Program-made: the position numbers and the translations under genes | Part shown: one piece after another, positions 27,412-35,811 of the stretch | Numbering within the stretch: position 1 is the first letter of the stretch | Layout: each line of letters opens with the position of its first letter | Notes under the pieces: model-generated | The model's input: only the letters and a program-made list of their open reading frames with translations | What the model was told of the DNA's origin: nothing | The model's database searches: none | Source: Vogesella indigofera | Lineage (GTDB): Bacteria; Pseudomonadota; Gammaproteobacteria; Burkholderiales; Chromobacteriaceae | Direction of reading: 5' to 3' | Assembly (NCBI RefSeq): GCF_003633895.1 | Contig: NZ_RBID01000011.1 | Span: forward strand, 310,001 to 374,000 | DNA length: 64,000 bases

Positions 27412-27813
27412 TCAAAGGTGGGCAAACACCGCCGGCGGCCGATCCCAGTGCTCGTCACGACCATCCACATAGGTGATGGGGGCTTGTGCCAGTTCTGTGT
27501 CGCTGACATCGTCGAGGCAACCCAGATTGACGCCATACATGAGGCCGGTCGGGGTCTCGGTGCCGATGCCGAAGCAACGCACGCCACAGTGTTTGCAGAA
27601 GTAATGCTGATTTTTCCGGGTATTGAACAGGTACTGGGTCAGCTCGGCTTGCCCGGTCAGCAGGCGGAACTGCCCGGCCCGGGCGATGGCGGGCCAGAAG
27701 CGGGTGCGTCGGCAGATTGAACAGTTGCAACGGTAGGTGGGTTGGCTCAGGTCGAGGTCTGCTTCAAAGGTGACCGCCCCACAATGGCAACTGCCATGAT
27801 AGGTCTTTTCCAT
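27412..27813 (-). CDS. GFA/CENP-V family zinc-binding protein
   Basis: A 133-residue single-domain protein with zinc ligands in the GFA pattern: C9 and C11 (SCHCGAV), C29, C31 and C34 (CNCSIC), C73, C76 and C80 (FCKHCGVRC). The family includes a glutathione-dependent formaldehyde-activating enzyme, though most members have no proven activity. It lies inside the methylcitrate operon, 57 bases after acnD and 8 bases before prpF, which is an unusual place and may mean a role in handling a reactive aldehyde or thiol adduct. Confidence 0.85.
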   Translation of the reverse strand: MEKTYHGSCHCGAVTFEADLDLSQPTYRCNCSICRRTRFWPAIARAGQFRLLTGQAELTQYLFNTRKNQHYFCKHCGVRCFGIGTETPTGLMYGVNLGCLDDVSDTELAQAPITYVDGRDEHWDRPPAVFAHL

Positions 27814-27870
27814 ATTGCCTGTTCCCGGTTACGTGGCAGGCACCACTGGACGGTGCCTGCCGCTTGATGC

Positions 27871-30471
27871 TCAAGCCGGCTGGCCGGCCAGGAAATCCTG
27901 GGCGAAGCGCTGCAGTACGCCGCCGGCCTGGTAGACGCGCACTTCGGCGGCGGTGTCCAGACGGCAGGTCATCGGCACCGCCACGCGCTCGCCGTTTTGG
28001 CGGTGGATCACCAGCGTCAGGTCGCCGCGCGGCGCGATGTCGCCTTGCACGTCGTAGGTTTCGCTGCCGTCGAGATTCAGCGTCTTGCGGTTGATGCCGG
28101 GTTTGAACTCCAGCGGCAGCACGCCCATGCCCACTAGATTGGTGCGGTGGATGCGCTCGAAACCCTCGGCGGCAATCGCCTCCACCCCGGCCAGACGCAC
28201 GCCCTTGGCGGCCCAGTCACGCGAGCTGCCCTGGCCGTAGTCGGCACCGGCGACGATGATCAGCGGCTGCTTGCGCTGCATATAGGTCTCGATCGCTTCC
28301 CACATCCGCATCACCTGGCCGTCCGGTTCGACGCGGGCCAGCGAACCTTTTTTCACTTCGCCGTTCACCACGGCCATCTCGTTGACCAGCTGCGGGTTGG
28401 CGAAGGTGGCGCGCTGCGCGGTGAGGTGATCGCCACGGTGGGTGGCGTAGGAGTTGAAGTCCTCTTCCGGCAGGCCCATTTTTGCCAGGTATTCGCCGGC
28501 GGCGCTGTTGGCCAGGATGGCGTTGGACGGGGACAGGTGGTCGGTGGTGATGTTGTCCGGCAGCAGTGCCAGCGGGCGCATGCCGCGCAAGGTGCGCTCA
28601 CCGGCCAGCGCGCCTTCCCAGTACGGCGGGCGGCGGATGTAGGTGGACTGCGGGCGCCAGTCGTACAGCGGGCTCTTGGCCTGCTCGGCGGTGCCCAGAT
28701 CGAACATCGGGATGTAGATCTGCTGGAACTGTTCCGGCTTCACGCTGGCGGCGACGATGGCGTCGATCTCCTCGTCGCTCGGCCACAGGTCCTTCAGACG
28801 GATTTCGCGGCCGTCGACCACGCCCAGCACGTCACGCTCGATGTCGAAGCGCATGGTGCCGGCGATGGCATAGGCCACCACCAGCGGTGGCGAGGCAAGG
28901 AAGGCCTGCTTGGCGTAGGGGTGGATGCGGCCGTCGAAGTTGCGGTTGCCGGACAGCACGGCGGTGGCGTACAGGTCGCGGTCGATGATTTCCTGCTGGA
29001 TCGCCGGATCCAGCGCGCCGGACATGCCGTTACAGGTGGTGCAGGCGTAGGCGACGATGCCGAAGCCGAGCTGCTCCAGCTCGCCGAGCAGGCCGGCGTC
29101 TTCCAGATACAGCTTGGCCACCTTGGAGCCGGGGGCGAACGAGGTCTTCACCCACGGCTTGCGCGTCAGTCCCAGCTGGTTGGCCTTCTTGGCCAGCAGC
29201 GCGGCGGCGACCACGTTGCGCGGGTTGCTGGTGTTGGTGCAGCTGGTGATGGCGGCGATGATCACCGCGCCGTCCGGCAGCAGCCCTTGCGCTTCCTGTT
29301 CGCGCGCTGCGGCAAGGTTGGCCGCAATGCCGCGCTCGGCCAGCGCCGAGGTCGGCAGGCGCTTGTGCGGATTGGATGGGCCGGCCATGTTGCGCTCCAC
29401 GCTCGACAGGTCGAATTCCAGCACCCGTTGGTACTGCGCGGTAGCCAGATCGTCGGCCCACAGGCCGGTAAGTCTGGCGTAGTCTTCCACCAGTGCCACC
29501 TGTTCCGGTTCGCGGCCGGTGAGCTTCAGGTAGTCGATGGTCTGGCCGTCGATGTAGAACATGGCGGCGGTGGCGCCGTACTCCGGGCACATATTGGAGA
29601 TGGTGGCGCGGTCGCCGATCGACAGGCTGTCGGCGCCTTCGCCGAAGAACTCCACCCATGCGCCGACCACGCGCTCCTTGCGCAGGAACTCGGTCAGTGC
29701 CAGCACGATGTCGGTGGCGGTGATGCCGCTCTGACGCTGGCCGCTGAGCTTGACGCCGACGATGTCCGGCAGGCGCATCATCGACGGATGGCCCAGCATC
29801 ACGGTTTCGGCTTCCAGGCCGCCGACGCCGATGGCGATTACGCCCAGCGCGTCCACGTGCGGGGTGTGGCTGTCGGTGCCGACGCAGGTGTCGGGGAAGG
29901 CGACGCCGTCGCGCGCCTGGATCACCGGAGACATCTTCTCCAGGTTGATCTGGTGCATGATGCCGTTGCCGGCCGGGATCACGTCCACGTTCTTGAACGC
30001 GGTGCGCGTCCAGTTGATGAAGTGGAAACGGTCCTCGTTGCGACGGTCTTCGATGGCGCGGTTCTTGGCGAAGGCATCGGGGTCGAAGCCGCCGCACTCC
30101 ACCGCCAGCGAGTGGTCGACGATCAGCTGCGTCGGCACCACCGGGTTGACCTGCGATGGGTCGCCGCCCTTGTCGGCGATGGCGTCGCGCAGGCCGGCCA
30201 GATCCACCAGCGCGGTCTGGCCGAGGATGTCGTGGCACACCACCCGTGCCGGATACCACGGAAAATCCAGGTCCTGGCGGCGTTCGATCAGTTGCGTCAG
30301 CGCGTCGGTGAGCAGCGCCGGCTCGCAGCGGCGAACCAGCTGTTCGGCCAGCACGCGGGAAACGTAGGGCAGGGTGGCGTAGGCACCGGGCTTGATGGCA
30401 TCCACCGCGGCGCGGGTGTCAAAGTAGTCAAGGCGGGTGCCGGGCAGCGGCTTGCGGTATTGGCTATTCAT
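27871..30471 (-). CDS. acnD: Fe/S-dependent 2-methylisocitrate dehydratase
   Basis: An 866-residue aconitase-superfamily enzyme. Fe-S cluster cysteines are in AAITSCTNTSNP and in ACTTCNGMSG; the C-terminal swivel domain has the arginine/serine motif YGQGSSRDWAAKGV. AcnD converts 2-methylcitrate to 2-methylaconitate and needs PrpF, encoded two genes downstream. The length and association with prpB and prpC distinguish it from housekeeping AcnA. One copy of the DUS-like motif lies within the gene (29317-29326). Confidence 0.92.
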   Translation of the reverse strand: MNSQYRKPLPGTRLDYFDTRAAVDAIKPGAYATLPYVSRVLAEQLVRRCEPALLTDALTQLIERRQDLDFPWYPARVVCHDILGQTALVDLAGLRDAIADKGGDPSQVNPVVPTQLIVDHSLAVECGGFDPDAFAKNRAIEDRRNEDRFHFINWTRTAFKNVDVIPAGNGIMHQINLEKMSPVIQARDGVAFPDTCVGTDSHTPHVDALGVIAIGVGGLEAETVMLGHPSMMRLPDIVGVKLSGQRQSGITATDIVLALTEFLRKERVVGAWVEFFGEGADSLSIGDRATISNMCPEYGATAAMFYIDGQTIDYLKLTGREPEQVALVEDYARLTGLWADDLATAQYQRVLEFDLSSVERNMAGPSNPHKRLPTSALAERGIAANLAAAREQEAQGLLPDGAVIIAAITSCTNTSNPRNVVAAALLAKKANQLGLTRKPWVKTSFAPGSKVAKLYLEDAGLLGELEQLGFGIVAYACTTCNGMSGALDPAIQQEIIDRDLYATAVLSGNRNFDGRIHPYAKQAFLASPPLVVAYAIAGTMRFDIERDVLGVVDGREIRLKDLWPSDEEIDAIVAASVKPEQFQQIYIPMFDLGTAEQAKSPLYDWRPQSTYIRRPPYWEGALAGERTLRGMRPLALLPDNITTDHLSPSNAILANSAAGEYLAKMGLPEEDFNSYATHRGDHLTAQRATFANPQLVNEMAVVNGEVKKGSLARVEPDGQVMRMWEAIETYMQRKQPLIIVAGADYGQGSSRDWAAKGVRLAGVEAIAAEGFERIHRTNLVGMGVLPLEFKPGINRKTLNLDGSETYDVQGDIAPRGDLTLVIHRQNGERVAVPMTCRLDTAAEVRVYQAGGVLQRFAQDFLAGQPA

Positions 30472-30502
30472 GGCGTGGGCACGAGGGTGAGGTTGGAGAT
30501 CA

Positions 30503-30528
30503 CCCTGCGGCCAACGTTGGCCGCAGGG
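30503..30528. repeat. Inverted pair of the DUS-like motif, 26-base perfect palindrome
   Basis: Two abutting opposite copies of the 10-mer, extended by CCC and GGG, in the 113-base gap between prpC and acnD. No T-run follows on the minus strand. As an intercistronic hairpin it could attenuate or protect mRNA within the prp operon. Confidence 0.75.
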
Positions 30529-30584
30529 CGCCGTTCCTGTTTTATGGTAATCACCAGCCGGTCGCTGCCGGCAGGAGTGACGCG

Positions 30585-31736
30585 TCAGCGCTGTGCCAGT
30601 GGCACGAATTCCTGGTCTTCAGGGCCGATGTAGTTGGCGCTCGGGCGGATGATCTTGCCGTCGATGCGCTGTTCGATCACGTGCGCGCTCCAGCCGCTGG
30701 TACGGGCGATCACGAACAGCGGGGTGAACATCGCGGTCGGCACGCCCATCATGTGATAGCTCACTGCGCTGAACCAGTCCAGGTTCGGGAACATCTTCTT
30801 GATGTCCCACATCACGCTTTCCAGACGCTCGGCGATGTCGAACATCTTGCTGTCGCCGGCGCTGTTGGACAGCTCGCGCGCCACTTCCTTGATCACCTTG
30901 TTGCGCGGGTCGCTGATGGTGTACACCGGGTGGCCGAAGCCGATCACCACTTCCTTGCGCTCGACGCGGGCCTTGATGTCGGCCTCGGCTTCGTCCGGGT
31001 TTTCGTAGCGCTTCTGCACTTCGAACGCCACCTCGTTGGCGCCGCCGTGTTTCGGGCCGCGCAGCGCGCCGATGGCGCCGGTGATGGCGCTGTACATGTC
31101 GGAGCCGGTGCCGGCGATAACGCGGGCGGTGAAGGTGGAGGCGTTGAACTCGTGCTCGGCGTACAGGTTGAGCGAGGTGTGCATCGCGCGCACCCACTGT
31201 GCGGACGGTTTCTGGCCGTGCAGCAGGTGCAGGAAGTGACCGCCGATGGAGTCGTCGTCGGTTTCCACCTCGATGCGCTTGCCGTTGTGGCTGAAGTGGT
31301 ACCAGTACAGCAGCATCGAACCCAGCGATGCCATCAGGCGGTCGGCGATGTCGCGCGCGCCTGGCACGTTGTGGTCGTCCTTTTCCGGCAGCGTGCAGCC
31401 TAGTGCCGACACGCCGCTGCGCATCACGTCCATCGGGTGCGAGGCGGCCGGCAGCGCTTCCAGCACCGCTTTCACCGACGCCGGCAGACCGCGCAGCGAT
31501 TTCAGCTTCTTCTTGTAGCCGGTGAGTTCGGCCTGGTTCGGCAGCTTGCCGTGTACCAGCAGGTAGGCCACTTCCTCGAATTCGGTGTCGGCGGCCAGAT
31601 CCAGAATGTCGTAGCCGCGGTAGTGCAGGTCGTTGCCGCTGCGGCCAACGGTGCACAGCTCGGTATTGCCGGCGGCGACGCCGGAGAGTGCGACGGATTT
31701 CTTGGCTTTGGGAAGCACTTGGAGTGATTCGGTCAT
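30585..31736 (-). CDS. prpC: 2-methylcitrate synthase
   Basis: A 383-residue citrate-synthase-family protein, shorter than GltA as usual for PrpC. The catalytic segments are visible as [13 protein letters not shown] (His), [16 protein letters not shown] (His) and a C-terminal Asp in the [19 protein letters not shown] region. Known reaction: propionyl-CoA + oxaloacetate to 2-methylcitrate. AGGAGAAGAG precedes the ATG at 31736. It follows the cupin gene by about 50 bases and precedes acnD. Confidence 0.93.
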   Translation of the reverse strand: MTESLQVLPKAKKSVALSGVAAGNTELCTVGRSGNDLHYRGYDILDLAADTEFEEVAYLLVHGKLPNQAELTGYKKKLKSLRGLPASVKAVLEALPAASHPMDVMRSGVSALGCTLPEKDDHNVPGARDIADRLMASLGSMLLYWYHFSHNGKRIEVETDDDSIGGHFLHLLHGQKPSAQWVRAMHTSLNLYAEHEFNASTFTARVIAGTGSDMYSAITGAIGALRGPKHGGANEVAFEVQKRYENPDEAEADIKARVERKEVVIGFGHPVYTISDPRNKVIKEVARELSNSAGDSKMFDIAERLESVMWDIKKMFPNLDWFSAVSYHMMGVPTAMFTPLFVIARTSGWSAHVIEQRIDGKIIRPSANYIGPEDQEFVPLAQR

Positions 31737-31785
31737 TTCTTCTCTTCTCCTGCTGCTGGTATTGACTGGGTTGTGCGTTATCGAA

Positions 31786-32112
31786 TTATTTTTCGCTGAA
31801 AAAAACGGCTAGCCAGACGCTGTCCTGTGCCGGTGTGGTCCAGGCCACGCGGTGACGGCAATGGGCCGGAATCAGCACTGCATCACCGGGCGCCAGCTGC
31901 TGGCGGCGGGGCGGGTCGGCGTATGCCAGTTCCGCGGCGCCGGCCAGCAACAGCACCCACTCGTGTTCGTCCTGGTCGTACCAGAAGTCCTCGGGTGAGG
32001 CGTGTCCGCGCGACACGATGCGTTCCACGCGAAAACCGGCGCTGCCGGAAAACAGCGTCTGGAACAGCTCTTGCGGCAGGTCGGCCGGAATGTCCGCGAA
32101 CAGATTGGGCAT
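31786..32112 (-). CDS. Cupin domain protein
   Basis: A 108-residue single cupin. Motif 1 ([21 protein letters not shown]) has the Glu-rich metal-type pattern, and motif 2 is [18 protein letters not shown]. The ATG at 32112 gives MPNLFADIP; a GTG five codons earlier is possible. It lies between prpB and prpC in the methylcitrate operon. Its role in propionate metabolism is unknown; small cupins of this kind are often annotated only by fold. Confidence 0.8.
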   Translation of the reverse strand: MPNLFADIPADLPQELFQTLFSGSAGFRVERIVSRGHASPEDFWYDQDEHEWVLLLAGAAELAYADPPRRQQLAPGDAVLIPAHCRHRVAWTTPAQDSVWLAVFFSEK

Positions 32113-32144
32113 GGTGTACACCGTCACGCCACTTATTTGGCCGC

Positions 32145-33017
32145 TTACTTGCCTTGGCTGAACAGGGCGTCCAGCTTCTGCTCGTAGGCGTGGTAATCAA
32201 GGTGTTCGTACAGGTCCATCCGCGTCTGCATGGTGTCGACCACGTTCTGCTGCGTGCCGTCGCGGCGGATGGCGCCGTAGACGTTGAGTGCCGCCTGGCT
32301 CATGGCGCGGAACGCCGACAGCGGGTACAGCACCAGCCCGACACCGTTGGCGCCCAGCTGTTCGGTGGTGTACAGCGGGGTGGCACCGAATTCGGTGATG
32401 TTGGCCAGCACCGGTACCTTCACCGCTTCGGCAAACTGCTTGTACATCGCCAGATCGGTGATCGCCTCCGGGAAGATCATGTCGGCGCCGGCTTCGACGC
32501 AGGCCACCGCGCGCTCGATCGCCGCTTCCAGTCCTTCGACCGCCAGCGCGTCGGTGCGCGCCATGATCACCATGCCGTGCTTGCGGGCGTCTACCGCTGC
32601 CTTCACGCGGTCGACCATTTCTTCCTGGCTGACGATGGCCTTGTTCGGGCGGTGGCCGCAGCGTTTCTGCTGCACCTGGTCTTCGATGTGCACTGCGGCG
32701 GCACCGGCTTTTTCCAGGTTGCGCACGGCGCGGGCGATGTTGAAGGCGCCACCCCAGCCGGTGTCGATGTCCACCAGCAGTGGCAGCTCGGTGACGTCGG
32801 TGATGCGGCGCACGTCGATCAGCACGTCTTCCAGCGTGGTGATGCCAAGGTCGGGGATGCCGCAGGAGCAGGCAGCGACACCGCCACCGGACAGGTACAG
32901 TGCCTTGAAGCCGCTGTGTTCGGCCAGACGGGCAGCGTAGGCATTGACCGCGCCGACGACTTGCAAGGGTTTTTCGTTGGCAACTGCATCGCGGAAACGT
33001 TGGCCGGGTGTCGTCAT
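32145..33017 (-). CDS. prpB: 2-methylisocitrate lyase
   Basis: A 290-residue isocitrate-lyase-superfamily enzyme. The metal-binding D84 and D86 are in [11 protein letters not shown] and the catalytic cysteine C120 in the KRCGH motif. Known reaction: 2-methylisocitrate to pyruvate + succinate, the final step of the methylcitrate cycle. AGGAG lies 8-12 bases before the ATG at 33017; a longer upstream reading frame is not supported. It is the first gene of the operon and diverges from rpoE. No PrpR-type regulator is encoded in the window. Confidence 0.94.
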   Translation of the reverse strand: MTTPGQRFRDAVANEKPLQVVGAVNAYAARLAEHSGFKALYLSGGGVAACSCGIPDLGITTLEDVLIDVRRITDVTELPLLVDIDTGWGGAFNIARAVRNLEKAGAAAVHIEDQVQQKRCGHRPNKAIVSQEEMVDRVKAAVDARKHGMVIMARTDALAVEGLEAAIERAVACVEAGADMIFPEAITDLAMYKQFAEAVKVPVLANITEFGATPLYTTEQLGANGVGLVLYPLSAFRAMSQAALNVYGAIRRDGTQQNVVDTMQTRMDLYEHLDYHAYEQKLDALFSQGK

Positions 33018-33181
33018 CGGGTTTCTCCTGTCTTCGGGTTCGGGTGTTAGGTTCTGATGTTTTGTGTTCTGGAGTGGTTGTTCATATTCTAGCAAGTGCT
33101 TGGTAAATTGGTAAACGAATTTCTGCGCGCTTTTTTGCTAGATGCGGACAGCTTTGTTATAAGTGCAACGGCTTGTACGGT

Positions 33182-33209
33182 GAACTTATCCTGAACAAGG
33201 CAGGTCACA
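33182..33209 (+). promoter_or_regulatory. Putative sigma-E-type autoregulatory promoter
   Basis: GAACTT (33182-33187), 17-base spacer, TCACA (33205-33209), about 75 bases before the rpoE start. The -35 box is identical to the RpoE/AlgU consensus; the -10 box is weaker. Confidence 0.45.
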
Positions 33210-33283
33210 GTTTCTGTCCTGTGTTGGCCCAGCGTTGGCCACAACAAAAACAAGCAGGACGAATCAGGGAGATAACGGCAACG

Positions 33284-33883
33284 ATGAGTGATCGTGATAT
33301 CGATCAGCAATTGGTCGAGCGCGCGCAGCGTGGTGAAAAACGCGCGTTCGATCTGTTGGTGGCAAAGTACCAGCGACGGCTTTCCCGCCTGTTGTCACGC
33401 TTTATCCGCGATTCGGCGGATATCGAGGATGTGACGCAAGAAGCGTTTGTAAAGGCCTATCGTGCACTGCCTTCGTTTCGCGGTGAAAGTGCGTTTTATA
33501 CCTGGCTATATCGTATTGGCATCAATACGGCCAAGAACTTTTTGACTTCCGCCGGCCGCCGGCCGGTAATCAGCGCCGAGTTCGAGGACGAGGACGGCGA
33601 AAGCCTGGACATGGCCTCGCAGGTGCCGGATTACCACACGCCGGAAGCCGAGATGATGAACCAGCAGATCCTCGCCGCGGTCAATGCCGCGGTAGAGCGG
33701 CTGCCGGAAGAGTTGCGCACGGCCATTTCGTTGCGCGAGATGGAAGGTCTCAGCTACGACGAAATTGCCAGTGCCATGAACTGTCCAATCGGTACCGTGC
33801 GGTCGCGGATTTTCCGTGCCCGCGAAGCGATCGCGGCAGAGTTGCGTCCCTTGCTGGATACGGCAAAAAACAAAAGATGGTGA
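33284..33883 (+). CDS. rpoE: RNA polymerase sigma factor RpoE/AlgU
   Basis: A 199-residue ECF sigma factor of group RpoE. Region 2 includes FIRDSADIEDVTQEAFVKAY and region 4 contains LPEELRTAISLREMEGLSYD with the HTH (EIASAMNCPIGTVRSRIFRA). Known role: directs transcription of envelope-stress genes when released from its anti-sigma factor. The ATG at 33284 was chosen by comparison with the normal N terminus; the open frame extends upstream. It heads the operon rpoE-mucA-mucB-rseC-mucD-glutaredoxin and has a likely self-dependent promoter. Confidence 0.95.
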   Translation: MSDRDIDQQLVERAQRGEKRAFDLLVAKYQRRLSRLLSRFIRDSADIEDVTQEAFVKAYRALPSFRGESAFYTWLYRIGINTAKNFLTSAGRRPVISAEFEDEDGESLDMASQVPDYHTPEAEMMNQQILAAVNAAVERLPEELRTAISLREMEGLSYDEIASAMNCPIGTVRSRIFRAREAIAAELRPLLDTAKNKRW

Positions 33884-33890
33884 ACCGATT

Positions 33891-34388
33891 ATGAAACAAA
33901 ACCTTTCTTCCTTGATGGATGGGGAGCTGGACGATGCGGCTTCCACTCAGTGTATTCGTGCGCTGGATGCTGATCCGGAGTTGAAGGCGGCATGGAATGA
34001 ATACCATCTGATTGGTGATGCAATTCGCGGCTCTGCGCTGTTGTCGGTCGATGTGCGCGCCGAAGTCGGACAGGCGTTGCAGCAGGAGCCGACGGTGCTG
34101 GCGCCCAAGCCCAAGCGCGGTTCGGCATCGGGCCTGATGCGCTACGCCATGGCGGCATCCTTCGCGCTGGCTGGGGTGGTCGGCTGGGCGGTGTGGCAGA
34201 GCCAGCCGGAACCGGTGCCGGGCCTGATGGCGCAGGCGGTGTCGACGCCGCAGGGTGGCGCGGTGCAGGTATCGGCCGAGCAGGCGTCCACCCGCAACTC
34301 CTATTTGCAGGCTCATCGCGACATGATGGCCGCCGAAGGGCTGGAACGTGTCAATCTGGCGGAACCGGTGTCGGGGGTGGCGCGCTGA
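33891..34388 (+). CDS. mucA: Anti-sigma-E factor
   Basis: A 165-residue single-pass inner-membrane protein. The N-terminal RseA-like domain (MKQNLSSLMDGELDDA...) would hold sigma-E, the transmembrane segment is about residues 86-103, and the rest is periplasmic. It begins 7 bases after rpoE and its stop overlaps the mucB start by one base. By analogy with RseA/MucA it is cut by regulated proteolysis under envelope stress. Sequence conservation is low outside the N-terminal part, as is usual. Confidence 0.88.
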   Translation: MKQNLSSLMDGELDDAASTQCIRALDADPELKAAWNEYHLIGDAIRGSALLSVDVRAEVGQALQQEPTVLAPKPKRGSASGLMRYAMAASFALAGVVGWAVWQSQPEPVPGLMAQAVSTPQGGAVQVSAEQASTRNSYLQAHRDMMAAEGLERVNLAEPVSGVAR

Positions 34389-35335
34389 TGGTCAAGTTTG
34401 CCGGTTATCTGTTGCTGGGCATTCCATTGTTGGCGGCCGCGGAGTCGGATTGGGATCTGTTGCAAAAAGCCGCGCAGGCGGGCCGTCACCAGGCGCTGAG
34501 CGGTAGCTATACCCATCACGTCGATGACGAGCTGGAAACCTTTCGCCTGTACCGCGCGCAGGAAGGCGGCATGGTGCGAGAGCGGCGCGAGTCGATGGAC
34601 GGCATGCCGCGCGAGCTGGTGCGCGACGACAACGAGCTGACCTGCTACGCGCCGGACACCAAGGCGCTGAGTGCGGCCAAGGTCAATGCCATCAAGCTGT
34701 TTCCGGCGATCCTGCCGGAACGCTCGCAAGACCTGAAGTCGGCCTACGTGCTGAGCCGCGGCAAGCTGGACCGTGTCGCGCGCCGCGATTGCCAGTGGCT
34801 GTTGCTGACGCCGAAAGAGGCCAGCCTGCGCTACGGCCTGAAGGTATGCGTGGACCCGGCCAGCGCCTTGCCGCTGAAAACGGTGACCCACGACGCCAAG
34901 GGTGCGGTGATTGAGCAGTTTGCCTTCAGCGACCTGACGCTGGGCAACCCGAAAGAGCGCGCCCTGCTGCGGCCACGCTTCAAGTACAGCCTGGCACTGG
35001 GTGCCGCGGTCAGCGCGCCGCAGGAAGTGGTGCCGGCCGATTTCGAGATCCGCGGCATGCCGACCGGCTTCCGCCTGTTGCGCTACGCGACCCGCCAGTT
35101 GCCGGGACATGATTCCCCGGTGTCACATTTTGTCTATACCGATGGTCTGGCCAAGCTGTCGCTGTTTGTCGAAGCCGGCAAGGGCGAGGCCGATTCGCAT
35201 CCGGCGGTGATCGGCCCAGGTGGGCTGGGGCTGGCGTCGCGCCGGCTTGGCAACCAGGTGCTGACCGTGGTCGGTGACCTGCCGGAGCAGGGCCTGGAAA
35301 ATGTGATCAACACCGTGCGCGTAATCAAGAAATAA
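34388..35335 (+). CDS. mucB: Sigma-E regulatory protein RseB/MucB
   Basis: A 315-residue periplasmic protein with a signal peptide (MVKFAGYLLLGIPLLAAAES) and the two-domain MucB/RseB fold (lipid-sensing N-terminal domain; smaller C-terminal domain from about 210). Known role: binds and protects the anti-sigma factor from DegS-type cleavage until mislocalised lipids or LPS appear. The start overlaps the mucA stop (TGATG), giving coupled translation. Confidence 0.9.
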   Translation: MVKFAGYLLLGIPLLAAAESDWDLLQKAAQAGRHQALSGSYTHHVDDELETFRLYRAQEGGMVRERRESMDGMPRELVRDDNELTCYAPDTKALSAAKVNAIKLFPAILPERSQDLKSAYVLSRGKLDRVARRDCQWLLLTPKEASLRYGLKVCVDPASALPLKTVTHDAKGAVIEQFAFSDLTLGNPKERALLRPRFKYSLALGAAVSAPQEVVPADFEIRGMPTGFRLLRYATRQLPGHDSPVSHFVYTDGLAKLSLFVEAGKGEADSHPAVIGPGGLGLASRRLGNQVLTVVGDLPEQGLENVINTVRVIKK

Positions 35336-35337
35336 GC

Positions 35338-35811
35338 ATGCTGGAAACCGAAGCCCAGGTGGTGTCCCTCCATGGCGGCGAAGCCATGGTGCGGCCAACC
35401 CCGCATTCCCCGTGCGGGCAGTGCGATCCGGTGCACGGCTGCCGTTCGCTGTCGCTGGCGCGGATGTTTGTGCTGCGCGAGCCGCTGTTCCGCGTGCGCA
35501 ATCCGTCCGCGGCCGGTGTCGGCGACAAGGTGATCGTCGCCGTGCACGAGCGCGCGCTGCTGGTGTCGACCGCGCTGTTGTACTGCCTGCCCTTGCTGGC
35601 GCTGCTGGCGGGGGCGGTGCTGGGGCGGGCGCTGGGTGAGTTGTCGTCGGTGCTCTTGGCTTTTTCCCTGTTTGCCCTGACCTTGTGGTGGGTCAAACGC
35701 TATGCCGCAGTCGTGACCACCCGGCAGTTCTTCATGCCCAGCATCGTGCGCCGGGTCGATCCGTCACTGATCATTCAGGAGAAAACAGAAACATGCCGTT
35801 CAAGAAACTGA
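35338..35811 (+). CDS. rseC: RseC/MucC family protein
   Basis: A 157-residue inner-membrane protein with an N-terminal cysteine cluster (C26, C29, C35 in HSPCGQCDPVHGC) and two transmembrane segments (about 74-95 and 103-119). This is the RseC pattern, linked to positive modulation of sigma-E and to reduction of SoxR in other bacteria. It starts 2 bases after mucB; its 3' end overlaps mucD by 19 bases. A DUS-like motif copy is at 35390-35399. Confidence 0.88.
   Translation: MLETEAQVVSLHGGEAMVRPTPHSPCGQCDPVHGCRSLSLARMFVLREPLFRVRNPSAAGVGDKVIVAVHERALLVSTALLYCLPLLALLAGAVLGRALGELSSVLLAFSLFALTLWWVKRYAAVVTTRQFFMPSIVRRVDPSLIIQEKTETCRSRN

Noticed and set aside
28147-30633. 828-codon frame opposite acnD
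   Set aside because: Antisense shadow of the clearly recognised acnD.
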